Shown here: positions 26,816 through 34,632 of the stretch, in pieces
Position numbering within the stretch: the stretch's first letter is position 1
Layout: each line of letters opens with the position of its first letter
IMG/VR virus record: IMGVR_UViG_3300032607_000889
Location: 1-42,217 of that record
Source of the DNA: a virus
DNA length: 42,217 nucleotides
Reading direction: 5' to 3' (one strand)
Made by a program: the position numbers and the translations under genes
The notes under the pieces: model-generated
The model's database searches: none
What the model was told of the DNA's origin: nothing
Seen by the model: only the letters and a program-made list of their open reading frames with translations

Positions 26816-27394
26816 TTAGTCGTAACTCTCAGTATACAGATCTAAAATACGTTTAATATGTGCAGGTAGATTAGTAGAACTAATGTACTCAATTTGAGTA
26901 GTGTTTGGACTAACAGAGCCGTGGCTATGTACTGCTGAGTCATTACGTAAGTAGTACTGAACTAAGTCTAGTATTGCCATTTTTAAATCTTGCGGTATTG
27001 TTTCGTAACCAGCATTATAAGTTACACGAAAAGCATTAACTCTTGAGTAGTCTACATATGGATAAGCAATAACTTCAACTGCGCCGGCTTCTGTGTCAAC
27101 GACATAATCTTGGTATTCTACCAATGTTGAGTACGTTTTACCAAAATCGTCAGAAAACTCTACTGCACTAACACTAATAACCGGAGTCTCGCGGGCAAAA
27201 AATTGATTGTTAGTTAAACTACGTTTTGTTTCCGTTTTAAAGTCATCTACGTAGTCAACAAAAGTTCTGCGGCAAATATTTTTTACTAGCTCACTAACTT
27301 TAGGAATTAACGCAGTAATTTGTGCGTCCTGATTTGTACTTGAAATTCCTGAATAGGACTTATATTCAGCAACTGTAATTAGATTTTGTGTCAT
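26816..27394 (-). CDS. Head-tail connector (HK97 gp6-like adaptor)
   Basis: 192 residues with the layout of the gp6/gp15-type adaptor that binds beneath the portal: an N-terminal helical pair (TVAEYKSYSGISSTNQDAQITALIPKVSELVKNICRRTF), then the beta segment TPVISVSAVEFS, a YNAGYETIPQDLKMAILDLVQYYLRN helix and a C-terminal tail. The motif YNAG(Y/F)xxIPxDLxxA is typical of the family. It follows the capsid gene and its terminator, with AAAGGA before the ATG. Confidence 0.85.
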   Translation of the reverse strand: MTQNLITVAEYKSYSGISSTNQDAQITALIPKVSELVKNICRRTFVDYVDDFKTETKRSLTNNQFFARETPVISVSAVEFSDDFGKTYSTLVEYQDYVVDTEAGAVEVIAYPYVDYSRVNAFRVTYNAGYETIPQDLKMAILDLVQYYLRNDSAVHSHGSVSPNTTQIEYISSTNLPAHIKRILDLYTESYD

Positions 27395-27408
27395 TGAATA
27401 TCCTTTGT

Positions 27409-27463
27409 GATCTTTTAAAAGAGCACTGTATGCCCTTTTAAAAGATCGGGAACCGAAGTTCCC
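27409..27463 (-). terminator. Double hairpin after the capsid gene
   Basis: On the minus strand a GGGAAC-TTCG-GTTCCC hairpin (27448-27463, UUCG tetraloop) is followed by GATCTTTT, then by a second 13-bp inverted repeat (arms 27409-27421 and 27435-27447). Together they should stop or protect the abundant capsid transcript. Confidence 0.8.
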
Positions 27464-27484
27464 AATCTTTAACTTAACTTAAAA

Positions 27485-29503
27485 TTAAGCTGCCCAAACT
27501 AGCTTGCTAGCGCCGGAACCTTGGTTGCCGGTAACTTGAGTCATACCAGTGCGTAGGGACGCAACTAGAACACGACGCTGAGTTTCGACCAACTCTTGAG
27601 TATCCATACGTAGACCACGTTGGTTACCAGCTAAGAAGTTACCTGGAGCAAATGCAATAGCACCTGTCTTAGTAGCACCTTTAGTATCAAACTCTGCTGA
27701 TACTAGCACTGGAGAACCACCAACTTGACCGATTTGACCGGTTAGTTGTGTAGCTTGCGCACCAACTTTGCTCATGTCTTGGAAAGTGCTGTCATCTAGC
27801 AAGTCGTAATATACGTCTTGAGAAACTACAAACACTACTTCTGCTGGGTCTAGTCCCCATGCACCCAAGTTTTTACGCATTGCGCGTAGGGCTGCAACTG
27901 AACCGTAGCTAGCTGCTGCTGCGCTTGGTGTAGCACCGCTTGTAGCGTATGCATTCAAGCCGCTGAACGGAGCAATAGCGCCGGCATCGCCAAGCAAGTA
28001 TGCACGATCAACTGTACGAGCTAAACGACGAATCATTGCGTCACGAACGATTGGAAGAATAACAAGAATGCTATCTTCTTCTTCTTCGTATGCTAGGTAT
28101 TCGTTAGTTGCTACTTTGTAAGCATTTAACGTTACTTCTTTTAGCTTGTGTGGTGAGCCAACGCCAGGTACAAAACCAGTTGTTGCAGTAGCACCACCGC
28201 GGCTGCCAGCAGCGCCGAAGTCTGCATTAGCAACCCAAGTAGCTAAACCAGCTTCTGGGTTCAGAGGCATAGTCATAACGTTGGTTTGCATTGAAATTGC
28301 GCGGAACAGTGGAGCAACCACTAAACGACGACGAACTTCAGATTCCATGTTTGTGGAAACTTCTAGTTCCCAGATACCAGATGCCATGTGAGCACCAGTT
28401 GTACCAATTTGACCAGTTGTAGTACCTAGTGGTGTGCTTACATTGTATGTAGCAGCTTTTTCCATTAGTTCACGGCCAAACTTTGTGTTTTCAATTGACT
28501 TGCCAGCAACTTTAGCCAGTAGAACAGCCTTTTCACGATCACCGTAGCTGACAGCTTCGCCAGTTTGCTTGTCGTTGAAAGACATTTTTGAACGTTGAAT
28601 AGCCGACAGCTCAGCAGCCTTTTCTTTGATAGAGGCTTCTAGGCCTTCTAGAGCACTTTTGCTTGAAGCAGTTTGCTCGTCTAGGCGCTTTGTCATTTCA
28701 GCTAACAGACGTTCAGCACCGCTGTCGCCCATTTGAATCTGTACAGCAGCTTTAACTTTAGCGTCAAATTCAGCAGCAGCTTTTTGAGCAGCAGCCTTTT
28801 CTTGAGCAGCAGCTTCTTGAGCGGCTACCATTGATTTAGTGGCTTGTTCAGCAGCACTTTTAGCAGCATTAGCTACCATTTGTTCTAATTCTTTTGGATC
28901 CATTTTCCATTTTCCTTGTGATGTGCTGTTTACTTCCGTAGTGGATTCTAGCCCTTTAGCTGAGTTGCCGTTGGGGGTAAACTGCTGTTTAAACTCTGTG
29001 TATTCGTGTGCATCCGAGAATGCTTTAGAAAGGTCAAAAACCGTATTCTGATTGCAAGGTACCGAAACTACCGAAATTTCGACTAGTTCTAGTTCCTTTA
29101 TTAAAAATACTTCCGCAGCACTGTTGTATTCTGCATCAAGAACCTTGAAGCCAATACTAAACGCTGTAAGTATTTTATCTTTGATAAGGCCGTAACATTC
29201 TTCGGCCGCTGATGAAATTCTTGCTTTTACCCATAAACCCTTATCATCAATCTTGTAGTCAACCATACGACCAATTGGGTCGTCATAATCATGTTGAGCT
29301 AGTATAATTGGATTTTTAAGGTAGTTTTGAATACCTGCTTCCCATACTGATTTTGGTACAACGTCGCCTTGTCTGTCAATGTCAATGGTACTTGCGTAGC
29401 CTTCGATAAAGATTGATTCAATTGAGCTACTACCAGCTTGAGGCAGGATATCTTGTTTAACAGTAAAAGCACTATTTAAGTGTAGTACTTTATCTTTTAA
29501 CAT
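27485..29503 (-). CDS. Fused prohead protease - scaffold - major capsid protein
   Basis: 672 residues in one frame. Residues 1-155 are an HK97-type (U35) prohead protease: His71 in AQHD, Ser116 in AFSIGF and Glu142 in LVEISVV match its catalytic triad, and VVSVPCNQN follows as usual. Residues about 200-300 are an Ala/Lys/Glu-rich coiled coil acting as scaffold or delta domain. Residues about 330-672 are the HK97-fold capsid protein (ENTKFGRELMEKAATYNVSTPLG...; FVVSQDVYYDLLDD). Protease and capsid are normally separate genes; here maturation would require self-release. An internal ATG (residue 201) with its own AAGGA could also make the 472-residue scaffold-capsid part alone and so fix the ratio. 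No stop or frameshift separates the parts. Confidence 0.9.
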   Translation of the reverse strand: MLKDKVLHLNSAFTVKQDILPQAGSSSIESIFIEGYASTIDIDRQGDVVPKSVWEAGIQNYLKNPIILAQHDYDDPIGRMVDYKIDDKGLWVKARISSAAEECYGLIKDKILTAFSIGFKVLDAEYNSAAEVFLIKELELVEISVVSVPCNQNTVFDLSKAFSDAHEYTEFKQQFTPNGNSAKGLESTTEVNSTSQGKWKMDPKELEQMVANAAKSAAEQATKSMVAAQEAAAQEKAAAQKAAAEFDAKVKAAVQIQMGDSGAERLLAEMTKRLDEQTASSKSALEGLEASIKEKAAELSAIQRSKMSFNDKQTGEAVSYGDREKAVLLAKVAGKSIENTKFGRELMEKAATYNVSTPLGTTTGQIGTTGAHMASGIWELEVSTNMESEVRRRLVVAPLFRAISMQTNVMTMPLNPEAGLATWVANADFGAAGSRGGATATTGFVPGVGSPHKLKEVTLNAYKVATNEYLAYEEEEDSILVILPIVRDAMIRRLARTVDRAYLLGDAGAIAPFSGLNAYATSGATPSAAAASYGSVAALRAMRKNLGAWGLDPAEVVFVVSQDVYYDLLDDSTFQDMSKVGAQATQLTGQIGQVGGSPVLVSAEFDTKGATKTGAIAFAPGNFLAGNQRGLRMDTQELVETQRRVLVASLRTGMTQVTGNQGSGASKLVWAA
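28901..28917 (-). promoter_or_regulatory. Internal ribosome site and start inside the protease-capsid fusion
   Basis: AAGGA (28913-28917) lies nine bases before an in-frame ATG (28901-28903) reading MDPKELEQ, exactly at the junction between protease linker and scaffold coiled coil. It would yield a 472-residue scaffold-capsid protein without the protease. Confidence 0.6.
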
Positions 29504-29515
29504 TTGATTCCTTGG

Positions 29516-30724
29516 TTAATTTTGTGGCGCTGGCTTAGTTCCGGAATCCGGCTTTTTAGGTGCACCACCAACGCTAGGGTTTGATGCGCTTCCGGCAATA
29601 TTTGCTGGTATACGTAAGTCATCATTGCCCGCTTTAGGTTCATAACGTAGCCCTTCTCTTGCTTCATTTGGAGATAAAACTCCGCCGTTTACAAGAGTGG
29701 TATAGTAGGCAGCTACATCTTTCATTTCTGGTTGTAGTGCACTAACAGTACTAGTTATTGGTTCAACATCATATCCAAAGAAACGTTCAAGTCCACTTAC
29801 TAATTTAGTAGCAATTGGAATAACTGTTTCTAAATAGAATAATCGTAGGTTAGGAGAAATGTTAGCATTGTTTCCACCCTCTAACAAGATTGGTGGAACA
29901 CCTAAAGAATTTAAGATCTTTGAGTTATGTGTTTTAATTGAGGTATCAAAATCCATTTCTTTGAATGAATCAGATAAGCTTGCAAATGGTTTTAATCCGG
30001 AATCCAAAATCATTGGGCGTTTAGCCCCGTTTTTTGGTGAGTATCGGCTTTGCCAGTTAGCAATAGTCTTGTCTTTGGCTACTTGCGACAGTGTGTTTTC
30101 ACTTGTAAAAATCAAACCAGTAACAGCACCATTTTCAAAAAACTGCTCCTGAAAAGTTTGCATCTTGTAAAGAATCTTAATGTTTCTGTCTGCGCTGGCT
30201 AAACGACTGGTGCCGCGATAGATAGAACTTGAACTTAAGTCTTTGATGTGTATAACTTCGTCTGGCTTAAAAATTGTGGTTGTATTATAACGATACGCAG
30301 CCACAAACGTTTTAGGGTCAGTTTCAATTTGCGTGCGCGAAGCAGGCAAGTGGTATAGGTGAGCGCCATCGTAGTAAAGAAATATATTGCCTTCTAGGAT
30401 AAAGTCAGTAAATATATTGTTACGAAACTCTTGTGCTGATTGATACGGATTAGGCGCGTAGTTTAGGAGCGTATGCAATGTTTTTTGACGCACACCATTT
30501 ACTTGCCCGTCCATTTTTTTATCTTTGACGTCGTAGTCAAGGCTTGCACAGCCTGATACGATCATACTAACACCACGATTTACAGTCTCTAATTTATCAA
30601 ATGCTTGATTATAAGATATTGCAGAATCTGAGTTAATAAAAACGCCTTGTTCACGAGAAATCAACCCTTGAGCAGGATTAAACTTTTCTCGCATCCACTG
30701 AGCTGGACTATTGTACCATGCCAT
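29516..30724 (-). CDS. Portal protein (HK97 family)
   Basis: 402 residues. It matches the HK97-type portal: N-terminal tryptophans (MAWYNSPAQWM), NRGVSMIVSGCASLDYDV, APNPYQSAQEFRNNIFTDFILEGNIFLYY (wing), FKPDEVIHIKDLS, and the clip/stem part with NSKILNSLGVPPILLEGG. It ends in a Pro/Gly-rich tail after NGGVLSPNEAREGLRYEP. The portal forms the dodecameric DNA gate at the capsid vertex and docks the terminase. The start has AAGGA six bases upstream; the capsid fusion gene follows 12 bp later. Confidence 0.92.
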   Translation of the reverse strand: MAWYNSPAQWMREKFNPAQGLISREQGVFINSDSAISYNQAFDKLETVNRGVSMIVSGCASLDYDVKDKKMDGQVNGVRQKTLHTLLNYAPNPYQSAQEFRNNIFTDFILEGNIFLYYDGAHLYHLPASRTQIETDPKTFVAAYRYNTTTIFKPDEVIHIKDLSSSSIYRGTSRLASADRNIKILYKMQTFQEQFFENGAVTGLIFTSENTLSQVAKDKTIANWQSRYSPKNGAKRPMILDSGLKPFASLSDSFKEMDFDTSIKTHNSKILNSLGVPPILLEGGNNANISPNLRLFYLETVIPIATKLVSGLERFFGYDVEPITSTVSALQPEMKDVAAYYTTLVNGGVLSPNEAREGLRYEPKAGNDDLRIPANIAGSASNPSVGGAPKKPDSGTKPAPQN

Positions 30725-30733
30725 TCTTATTCC

Positions 30734-31165
30734 TTAAATAAACTCCGAGAAAAACGAGCCGGAACTAGTAGCGGGTATGCTGGTACCACCGTTAAGGAAC
30801 TTTTCGCGCTGTATCCCAATCCATCGGGCCTGTTTGTTTTCACTTCCAGGAGCGGGGGCTTTACCGTAAACACCATGAAGCGCTACATGATGCCGATTAC
30901 ATAAAGTGTAAACTTGCTCATATAACTCACAATGGTGCTCAGAGATAAAGTCGTCTCGCACAGCTAAAATTCCCTCATCAGAGGATATATCATGCCCGTT
31001 TTGTTCTGCCCAATTCTTTAACAGAATTGTTACTGAGTGTAGATGATGTAGCTCAAGGTCTTGAGGTGTATCGCAAATAAAACAATGCGATTTTTTCTCA
31101 TAAGCAGCCTTGGCTTTGTCTCGAACCCACTTTACAGGTATTCGATTATTTGTGTTTTTTGCCAT
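30734..31165 (-). CDS. HNH endonuclease beside the terminase
   Basis: 143 residues with a Cys-x-x-Cys pair (CFICD) and the HNH core LELHHLH followed by LCNRHHVALHG. In HK97-like cos phages an HNH protein encoded next to TerL stimulates specific cutting of the packaging site, and the order TerS-TerL-HNH-portal seen here supports that role over a homing nuclease. The gene is first on the transcript from the perfect promoter at 31215-31243 and has no obvious Shine-Dalgarno sequence. Confidence 0.8.
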   Translation of the reverse strand: MAKNTNNRIPVKWVRDKAKAAYEKKSHCFICDTPQDLELHHLHSVTILLKNWAEQNGHDISSDEGILAVRDDFISEHHCELYEQVYTLCNRHHVALHGVYGKAPAPGSENKQARWIGIQREKFLNGGTSIPATSSGSFFSEFI

Positions 31166-31214
31166 AATTTTTTAAACTACAAAATTTTATTACGTAGCTT
31201 TGTACAATACTAGT

Positions 31215-31243
31215 ATTATACACCCAGGACATAATATTGTCAA
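31215..31243 (-). promoter_or_regulatory. Perfect consensus sigma-70 promoter for the head operon
   Basis: TTGACA (31238-31243), a 17-bp spacer and TATAAT (31215-31220) match the consensus exactly, with a start near 31208 and a leader of about 43 nt to the HNH gene. Confidence 0.9.
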
Positions 31244-31278
31244 TAGTAAAATTTTTGGTGCAGGTTAAATAAACAAAC

Positions 31279-31307
31279 TTGCTTTTGTTATTGCCTGATG
31301 TTATAAT
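31279..31307 (+). promoter_or_regulatory. Possible promoter antisense to large terminase
   Basis: TTGCTT, a 17-bp spacer and TATAAT on the plus strand point into the 3' end of the terminase gene. It may be chance in AT-rich DNA. Confidence 0.3.
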
Positions 31308-31338
31308 ACTATTTTAAAGGCTATTATATAATCAATAA

Positions 31339-32625
31339 TTAAAGGGTGTATGTATAAAGAGCATAGCGAATTGCATCAGCCATATGAGAGTACTCATCGT
31401 GTTTTGGACGTTCACGCTGTAAACCTTCTTTGGTATCCCAACGATACTGGTCGAACACTGCTCGTGAGTGTGTACAGTGCGGCGCTACTTTTAAACGACC
31501 CTGTGCTACTAGAGTTTGCACATAAGCAATGCCGGGTAAGACGTCTTTTTTAGCTTTAACAGACGCTAAATCATACATATAAGCCAAGTCCGAGGCAAAC
31601 TGTGCAGCAGCTGAGTCAATAAAAATTGATTCTACACCCCACTTGGTACACAGTTCCTGAAACTTTTCAGCGTGTGCTTGTGTAGTTGCCTCCGACTCTA
31701 AGTACTCGTCTACAATCCAGAACCAGTTGGTAACCTCATCGTATACTAGTACACAAAATGCTGTTGCATCGCGGTATCCAGGGTCACAGCCAGCAATGGC
31801 TTCTCCCACCAAGTCACTAGGAGGTTCTAAAACATCAGCTTCACTTAACGAATAAATTTGGCCCTCAAACACTGTGAAACTGGCAAGGTATTCTTGCTCA
31901 AACTCAGCTTTAGACATAGACCTGCGGGCTTCGGCTACATCCGACTCAGCCATACGCAAGTTCTCTGAATAGTCTGCTTGTAAGGAAACCCACTCTGGAA
32001 AGTTAGGGTCAAATCCGCGATTCCAGAACTGTGAAAACCAGTTGTTGCGACCACGAGGAGTTGAAATAAAGATAGCTTTTGAATTAGGTTTGTCTAGGGT
32101 AGGCCTTAGGGCAACGTTAAACGCAGCTTCTCCACCTTCACCTAAGGCAGCCTCGTCAAAAATAATTAAATCGTACGATCTACCAACAGTGGAGTCAACT
32201 GTTGATAAGGAACCCATTCTGATAGTTGATCCGTTTGAGAGCTCAATGATCTTGTCTTTTAAGTTGTCTCTGGAAACTTCTAGGTCAAAGTGCTTGATTA
32301 GTTTACGTTGTAGTTCAAACGAGATTGACGAGAGGTTGTAGTTAGGCGAAATAATTAAAACGTTACAGCCTGGAACTAATGTAACCAGTTGCCCTACTAC
32401 ATTAGCAATATAAGTTTTACCGAGTCTACGTGCAAGGGCAGCACACACAAAACGGTACTTAGGATCGTTGACAGCGTTGATTAAGGCGATTTGGGGTCGG
32501 TTAATGGTATCGTAAATATCTAGAAGTTTTAGATAGTTTACAATCGGTAGTTTAATAAAACGTTTATCAGCTGGAAACTCTTGAATAACATCGCAGTTAA
32601 CGTCTGGTCGTGAAATAGTTAGCAT
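31339..32625 (-). CDS. terL: Terminase large subunit (packaging ATPase/nuclease)
   Basis: 428 residues from the ATG that overlaps the end of the upstream gene (ATGCTAA), with AGGA before it; an earlier in-frame start would add 13 residues without a ribosome site. The ATPase half has a Walker A variant ALARRLGKTY and Walker B DLIIFDEAA, and the coupling motif FISTPRG. The nuclease half has the three acidic positions of the RNase H-like fold: AGCDPGYRD, IFIDSAAAQ and DEYSHMADAIRYAL. It pumps DNA through the portal and cuts it. It lies in the TerS - unknown - TerL transcript. No missing key residue. Confidence 0.95.
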   Translation of the reverse strand: MLTISRPDVNCDVIQEFPADKRFIKLPIVNYLKLLDIYDTINRPQIALINAVNDPKYRFVCAALARRLGKTYIANVVGQLVTLVPGCNVLIISPNYNLSSISFELQRKLIKHFDLEVSRDNLKDKIIELSNGSTIRMGSLSTVDSTVGRSYDLIIFDEAALGEGGEAAFNVALRPTLDKPNSKAIFISTPRGRNNWFSQFWNRGFDPNFPEWVSLQADYSENLRMAESDVAEARRSMSKAEFEQEYLASFTVFEGQIYSLSEADVLEPPSDLVGEAIAGCDPGYRDATAFCVLVYDEVTNWFWIVDEYLESEATTQAHAEKFQELCTKWGVESIFIDSAAAQFASDLAYMYDLASVKAKKDVLPGIAYVQTLVAQGRLKVAPHCTHSRAVFDQYRWDTKEGLQRERPKHDEYSHMADAIRYALYTYTL

Positions 32626-33194
32626 GCAACATCCTTTAGTATAAACCCTAGTCGATCGCCGCACGTACTTTGATAAAATTCGTCACGCCACACAGGTACT
32701 ATGGTGTTGGCTGTGTGATTATGGAAGTCATCGTTGTAGCGAAAGTGCACTTCAATTATGTGATCACCAACTACTTCCACATTAAAATGTGCGTACCGCT
32801 CGGCCACCGCTTGCAGTTGTGCGGGTAACACAAATTGATCGGGTACCCGAGTCCAGTGTGAAAATCTGTCTAATCGCTGGCTGTTTCGAAAACCTTCTAC
32901 TGCCAGAGTCTGGTGTCCGTGGCAGTAGTCAAAGCTTAAGTGTCGGCCTGAAAATACTTCACACCAAAAGTATCCGTCAGGAATTGAGTCTGAATCCAAA
33001 TACTCTAGGGCGGCACCCCGACTCATCATGCGCAAGTTCATTAGTGGGCGTACAATATACTTGCCAGGTTTGGGCGCAATGCCACAAGGACCACAGTAGT
33101 ATCCTAGCTTTTTGGAGAGTATAAGTTTGTCACAACACCAAAGATCACTTATGTCAATGGTGTCGAACACATCACTGTCGCTGACCAAGATCAT
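32619..33194 (-). CDS. Hypothetical protein between the terminase subunits
   Basis: I do not recognise this 191-residue protein. It overlaps TerS by 4 bp and TerL by 7 bp, so all three are coupled. It is rich in aromatic residues and has several Cys and His (LWCCDK, YYCGPCG, FDYCHGH), which could bind a metal, but no standard zinc motif is evident. The middle has IVRPLMNLRMMSRGAALEYL. Location inside the packaging operon suggests a role in DNA packaging or in termini processing; that is inference only. Confidence 0.7.
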   Translation of the reverse strand: MILVSDSDVFDTIDISDLWCCDKLILSKKLGYYCGPCGIAPKPGKYIVRPLMNLRMMSRGAALEYLDSDSIPDGYFWCEVFSGRHLSFDYCHGHQTLAVEGFRNSQRLDRFSHWTRVPDQFVLPAQLQAVAERYAHFNVEVVGDHIIEVHFRYNDDFHNHTANTIVPVWRDEFYQSTCGDRLGFILKDVAC

Positions 33195-33664
33195 ACACCT
33201 TCTCCCGAAATCAGCTTATGCACCAGCTGTGAGTACTTGGAGTCACCTAAACCATCATTGATTTGTACATTGACCTGCCGCTGCGGGCCAGTTCCTGAAC
33301 GGATCTTTTCCAGCTGAATTTCACGGTCTAAGAGATCCATGGCCATTTTATGTGACATCATTAACAGCTCTGAAATGTCCTTGGAGCTGCCGGCTTGAGC
33401 CTCCTCTAGTTCCTGAAACTTTTGCTTGATTACGGCATCCATGGCACGACGCATTAAAAAGCGGTTGTTGTAACCGGTATCAAAAAATACGGAGTCAATA
33501 TAAGTTTTGACCTCGCGGCGTTTTAAGATTTCGGCGACGGTGTCCACGGGTAAATCGAGTTCGTGTGCAACTTTTTGAGGGCAGTTTAATTGCAAGTAGC
33601 AGTTGGCAACTTCCAAAAATTCCGGCGCTACACGGACTGTTTCAGCAGGTAAATTTTGGGTCAT
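33191..33664 (-). CDS. terS: Terminase small subunit
   Basis: 157 residues. The N-terminal part has a helix-turn-helix pattern (NCYLQLNCPQKVAHELDLPVDTVAEILKRREVKTYI), the central part is a long helix for oligomerisation, and the C-terminus is a flexible tail. This is the usual layout of TerS, which binds the packaging site and hands DNA to TerL. It is first in the packaging operon, has AAAGGA before its ATG, and starts 20 bp after a promoter -10 box. HTH-type TerS binding sites usually lie in or near the gene, so the gap upstream is a candidate pac/cos region. Confidence 0.8.
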   Translation of the reverse strand: MTQNLPAETVRVAPEFLEVANCYLQLNCPQKVAHELDLPVDTVAEILKRREVKTYIDSVFFDTGYNNRFLMRRAMDAVIKQKFQELEEAQAGSSKDISELLMMSHKMAMDLLDREIQLEKIRSGTGPQRQVNVQINDGLGDSKYSQLVHKLISGEGV

Positions 33665-33683
33665 GGGAATATCCTTTTGTAAA

Positions 33684-33713
33684 AGTATAACACTATAGAC
33701 AACAACATGTCCA
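33684..33713 (-). promoter_or_regulatory. Promoter for the packaging genes
   Basis: TGGACA (33708-33713), an 18-bp spacer and TATACT (33684-33689) precede the TerS ATG by 20 bp. Confidence 0.6.
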
Positions 33714-33907
33714 GGGTAAATTTTCTATGGTAGGGTCAATTGTGGGCAGTTTGGGCTGTACTGCGGCACCTGCTGGGTTTTGAAATATTTAGTGTGGTTT
33801 ACGTGTGGGTGGGCCGCCAGGCCTGGGCGATAGCGTGAGTCTATTAACCCCCCCTAGCCCATAGTCAAATACAATCGCGATTGTTAGCACATGAGCGATT
33901 TTTCGGT
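33714..33907. other. Divergent intergenic region; possible packaging-site area
   Basis: About 195 bp without a gene between the leftward packaging genes and the rightward accessory genes. It is more GC-rich than its surroundings, with a C7 run (AACCCCCCCTAG) and a perfect 14-bp palindrome ACAATCGCGATTGT at 33871-33884. Its location beside TerS makes it a candidate cos or pac site, but no direct proof is visible. Confidence 0.3.
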
Positions 33908-33913
33908 TATAAT
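33908..33913 (+). promoter_or_regulatory. -10 box of a leaderless promoter
   Basis: TATAAT ends six bases before the ATG at 33920, so transcription should start at the start codon. No strong -35 box is seen at the usual spacing. Confidence 0.55.
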
Positions 33914-33919
33914 CTATTC

Positions 33920-34003
33920 ATGGACACAAACACTATCATCATCACGGTTCTGGTTGTTGCAATTATTTTTGCAATTAAATGCTGGATTCTTTTTAAAATC
34001 TGA
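33920..34003 (+). CDS. 27-residue membrane peptide, leaderless
   Basis: Reads MDTNTIIITVLVVAIIFAIK and ends CWILFKI: a short polar start and one transmembrane helix. No Shine-Dalgarno sequence is present; the -10 box ends six bases before the ATG. The stop codon is immediately followed by the -10 box of the next small gene. Function unknown; a small membrane effector of infection is possible. Too short for composition statistics, so support comes from the promoter geometry and hydrophobic pattern. Confidence 0.5.
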   Translation: MDTNTIIITVLVVAIIFAIKCWILFKI

Positions 34004-34009
34004 TATAAT
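34004..34009 (+). promoter_or_regulatory. Extended -10 box of a leaderless promoter
   Basis: TGATATAAT at 34001-34009 overlaps the stop codon of the previous peptide; six bases separate it from the ATG at 34016. Confidence 0.6.
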
Positions 34010-34015
34010 AACATC

Positions 34016-34111
34016 ATGAAAAAATTTATTGTTGAAATGGCTGGTTGTGTGTTGTGTGCTACATTGATTGGTTTTCCATTCATTGTTTACTTCTACAACA
34101 TGAAACCGTGA
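34016..34111 (+). CDS. 31-residue membrane peptide, leaderless
   Basis: Starts MKKFIVEMAGCVLCATLIGF and continues PFIVYFYNMKP: a basic start and one transmembrane helix. It has the same arrangement as the preceding peptide, with an extended -10 box six bases before the ATG and no ribosome site. Its stop overlaps the extended -10 box (TGATATAAT, 34109-34117) of the helix-turn-helix gene. Function unknown. Confidence 0.5.
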   Translation: MKKFIVEMAGCVLCATLIGFPFIVYFYNMKP

Positions 34112-34117
34112 TATAAT
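34109..34117 (+). promoter_or_regulatory. Extended -10 promoter for the first helix-turn-helix gene
   Basis: TGA followed by TATAAT; this one leaves a 30-nt leader with AAAGGA before the ATG at 34148. Confidence 0.55.
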
Positions 34118-34147
34118 CTAATCTTAATTAACTCAAAGGAAAATTCC

Positions 34148-34471
34148 ATGACTGCAAAAATCGTAAACTATACCCCTGAGCAAACCCTGAAACTGGTTGC
34201 TGACTACACCAACGGCGTGACTGTTGACGCTATCGCGGCTGAACTGGGTAAATCTGTTCGCTCTATCGTTGCCAAGCTCTCGCGTGAGAAGGTGTACGTT
34301 GCCAAGACTTATGCGACCAAGACGGGCGAGGCTGTGATTAAAAAGGACACTGTAGCCGACTATATCGGCGAATCCTTGGGCTTGTCGGAGGCTGATACTG
34401 AATCGCTGACCAAGGCCAATAAGGTTGCACTTAAAGCAATCGCTGATTTTATCAGGGCTGAAAAGACCTGA
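34148..34471 (+). CDS. Small helix-turn-helix DNA-binding protein, paralogue A
   Basis: 107 residues. Residues about 7-50 (NYTPEQTLKLVADY then GVTVDAIAAELGKSVRSIVAKLSREKVY) form a three-helix HTH unit resembling the N-terminal domain of GcrA/SANT-like regulators (TxExxxxL...G.S...IA..LG...R..V..KL.R). The C-terminal motif ESLTKANKVALKAIADFI is shared with three other proteins in this window (38667-38993, 40162-40476, 41583-41900). A is closest to B. The family probably binds DNA and may act on the palindromes between these genes; that is inference. Good AAGGA ribosome site, unlike the leaderless neighbours. Confidence 0.75.
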   Translation: MTAKIVNYTPEQTLKLVADYTNGVTVDAIAAELGKSVRSIVAKLSREKVYVAKTYATKTGEAVIKKDTVADYIGESLGLSEADTESLTKANKVALKAIADFIRAEKT

Positions 34472-34476
34472 TTGAT

Positions 34477-34497
34477 TGTAGGGGCTTAGCCCCTACA
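34477..34497 (+). terminator. Hairpin after paralogue A
   Basis: A 9-bp stem (TGTAGGGGC / GCCCCTACA) with a TTA loop follows the stop codon by 5 bp. There is no U-tract on either strand, so termination efficiency is uncertain. Confidence 0.6.
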
Positions 34498-34502
34498 CTC
34501 TG

Positions 34503-34525
34503 CAAATGCGAATCATTCGCATTTG
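34503..34525. repeat. Palindrome A, copy 1
   Basis: Arms CAAATGCGAAT and ATTCGCATTTG around one C. It occupies about +4 to +26 of the leftward transcript from the adjacent promoter. One GANTC site is at its centre. Confidence 0.9.
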
Positions 34526-34534
34526 GAGGCGCCA

Positions 34535-34564
34535 ATTATATCACGTATAATTGGCCCGTGTCAA
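34535..34564 (-). promoter_or_regulatory. Leftward module promoter 1
   Basis: TTGACA (34559-34564), 18-bp spacer, TATAAT (34535-34540) with an extended TGA. A 10-bp inverted repeat, GCCAATTATA / TATAATTGGC (34531-34555), covers the -10 region. The arms differ from the other copies on both sides, so symmetry is conserved. Confidence 0.75.
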
Positions 34565-34632
34565 GGATTATTTTAATACCTTATTTTTTGTAGGTTTATT
34601 CTTTTTAGGCTTTTTTGATATATAATTAACTC

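Noticed and set aside
30734-31165. HNH gene as a homing endonuclease
   Set aside because: It sits in the conserved TerL-HNH-portal order of cos phages with its own strong promoter, and no intron or interrupted neighbour is seen.
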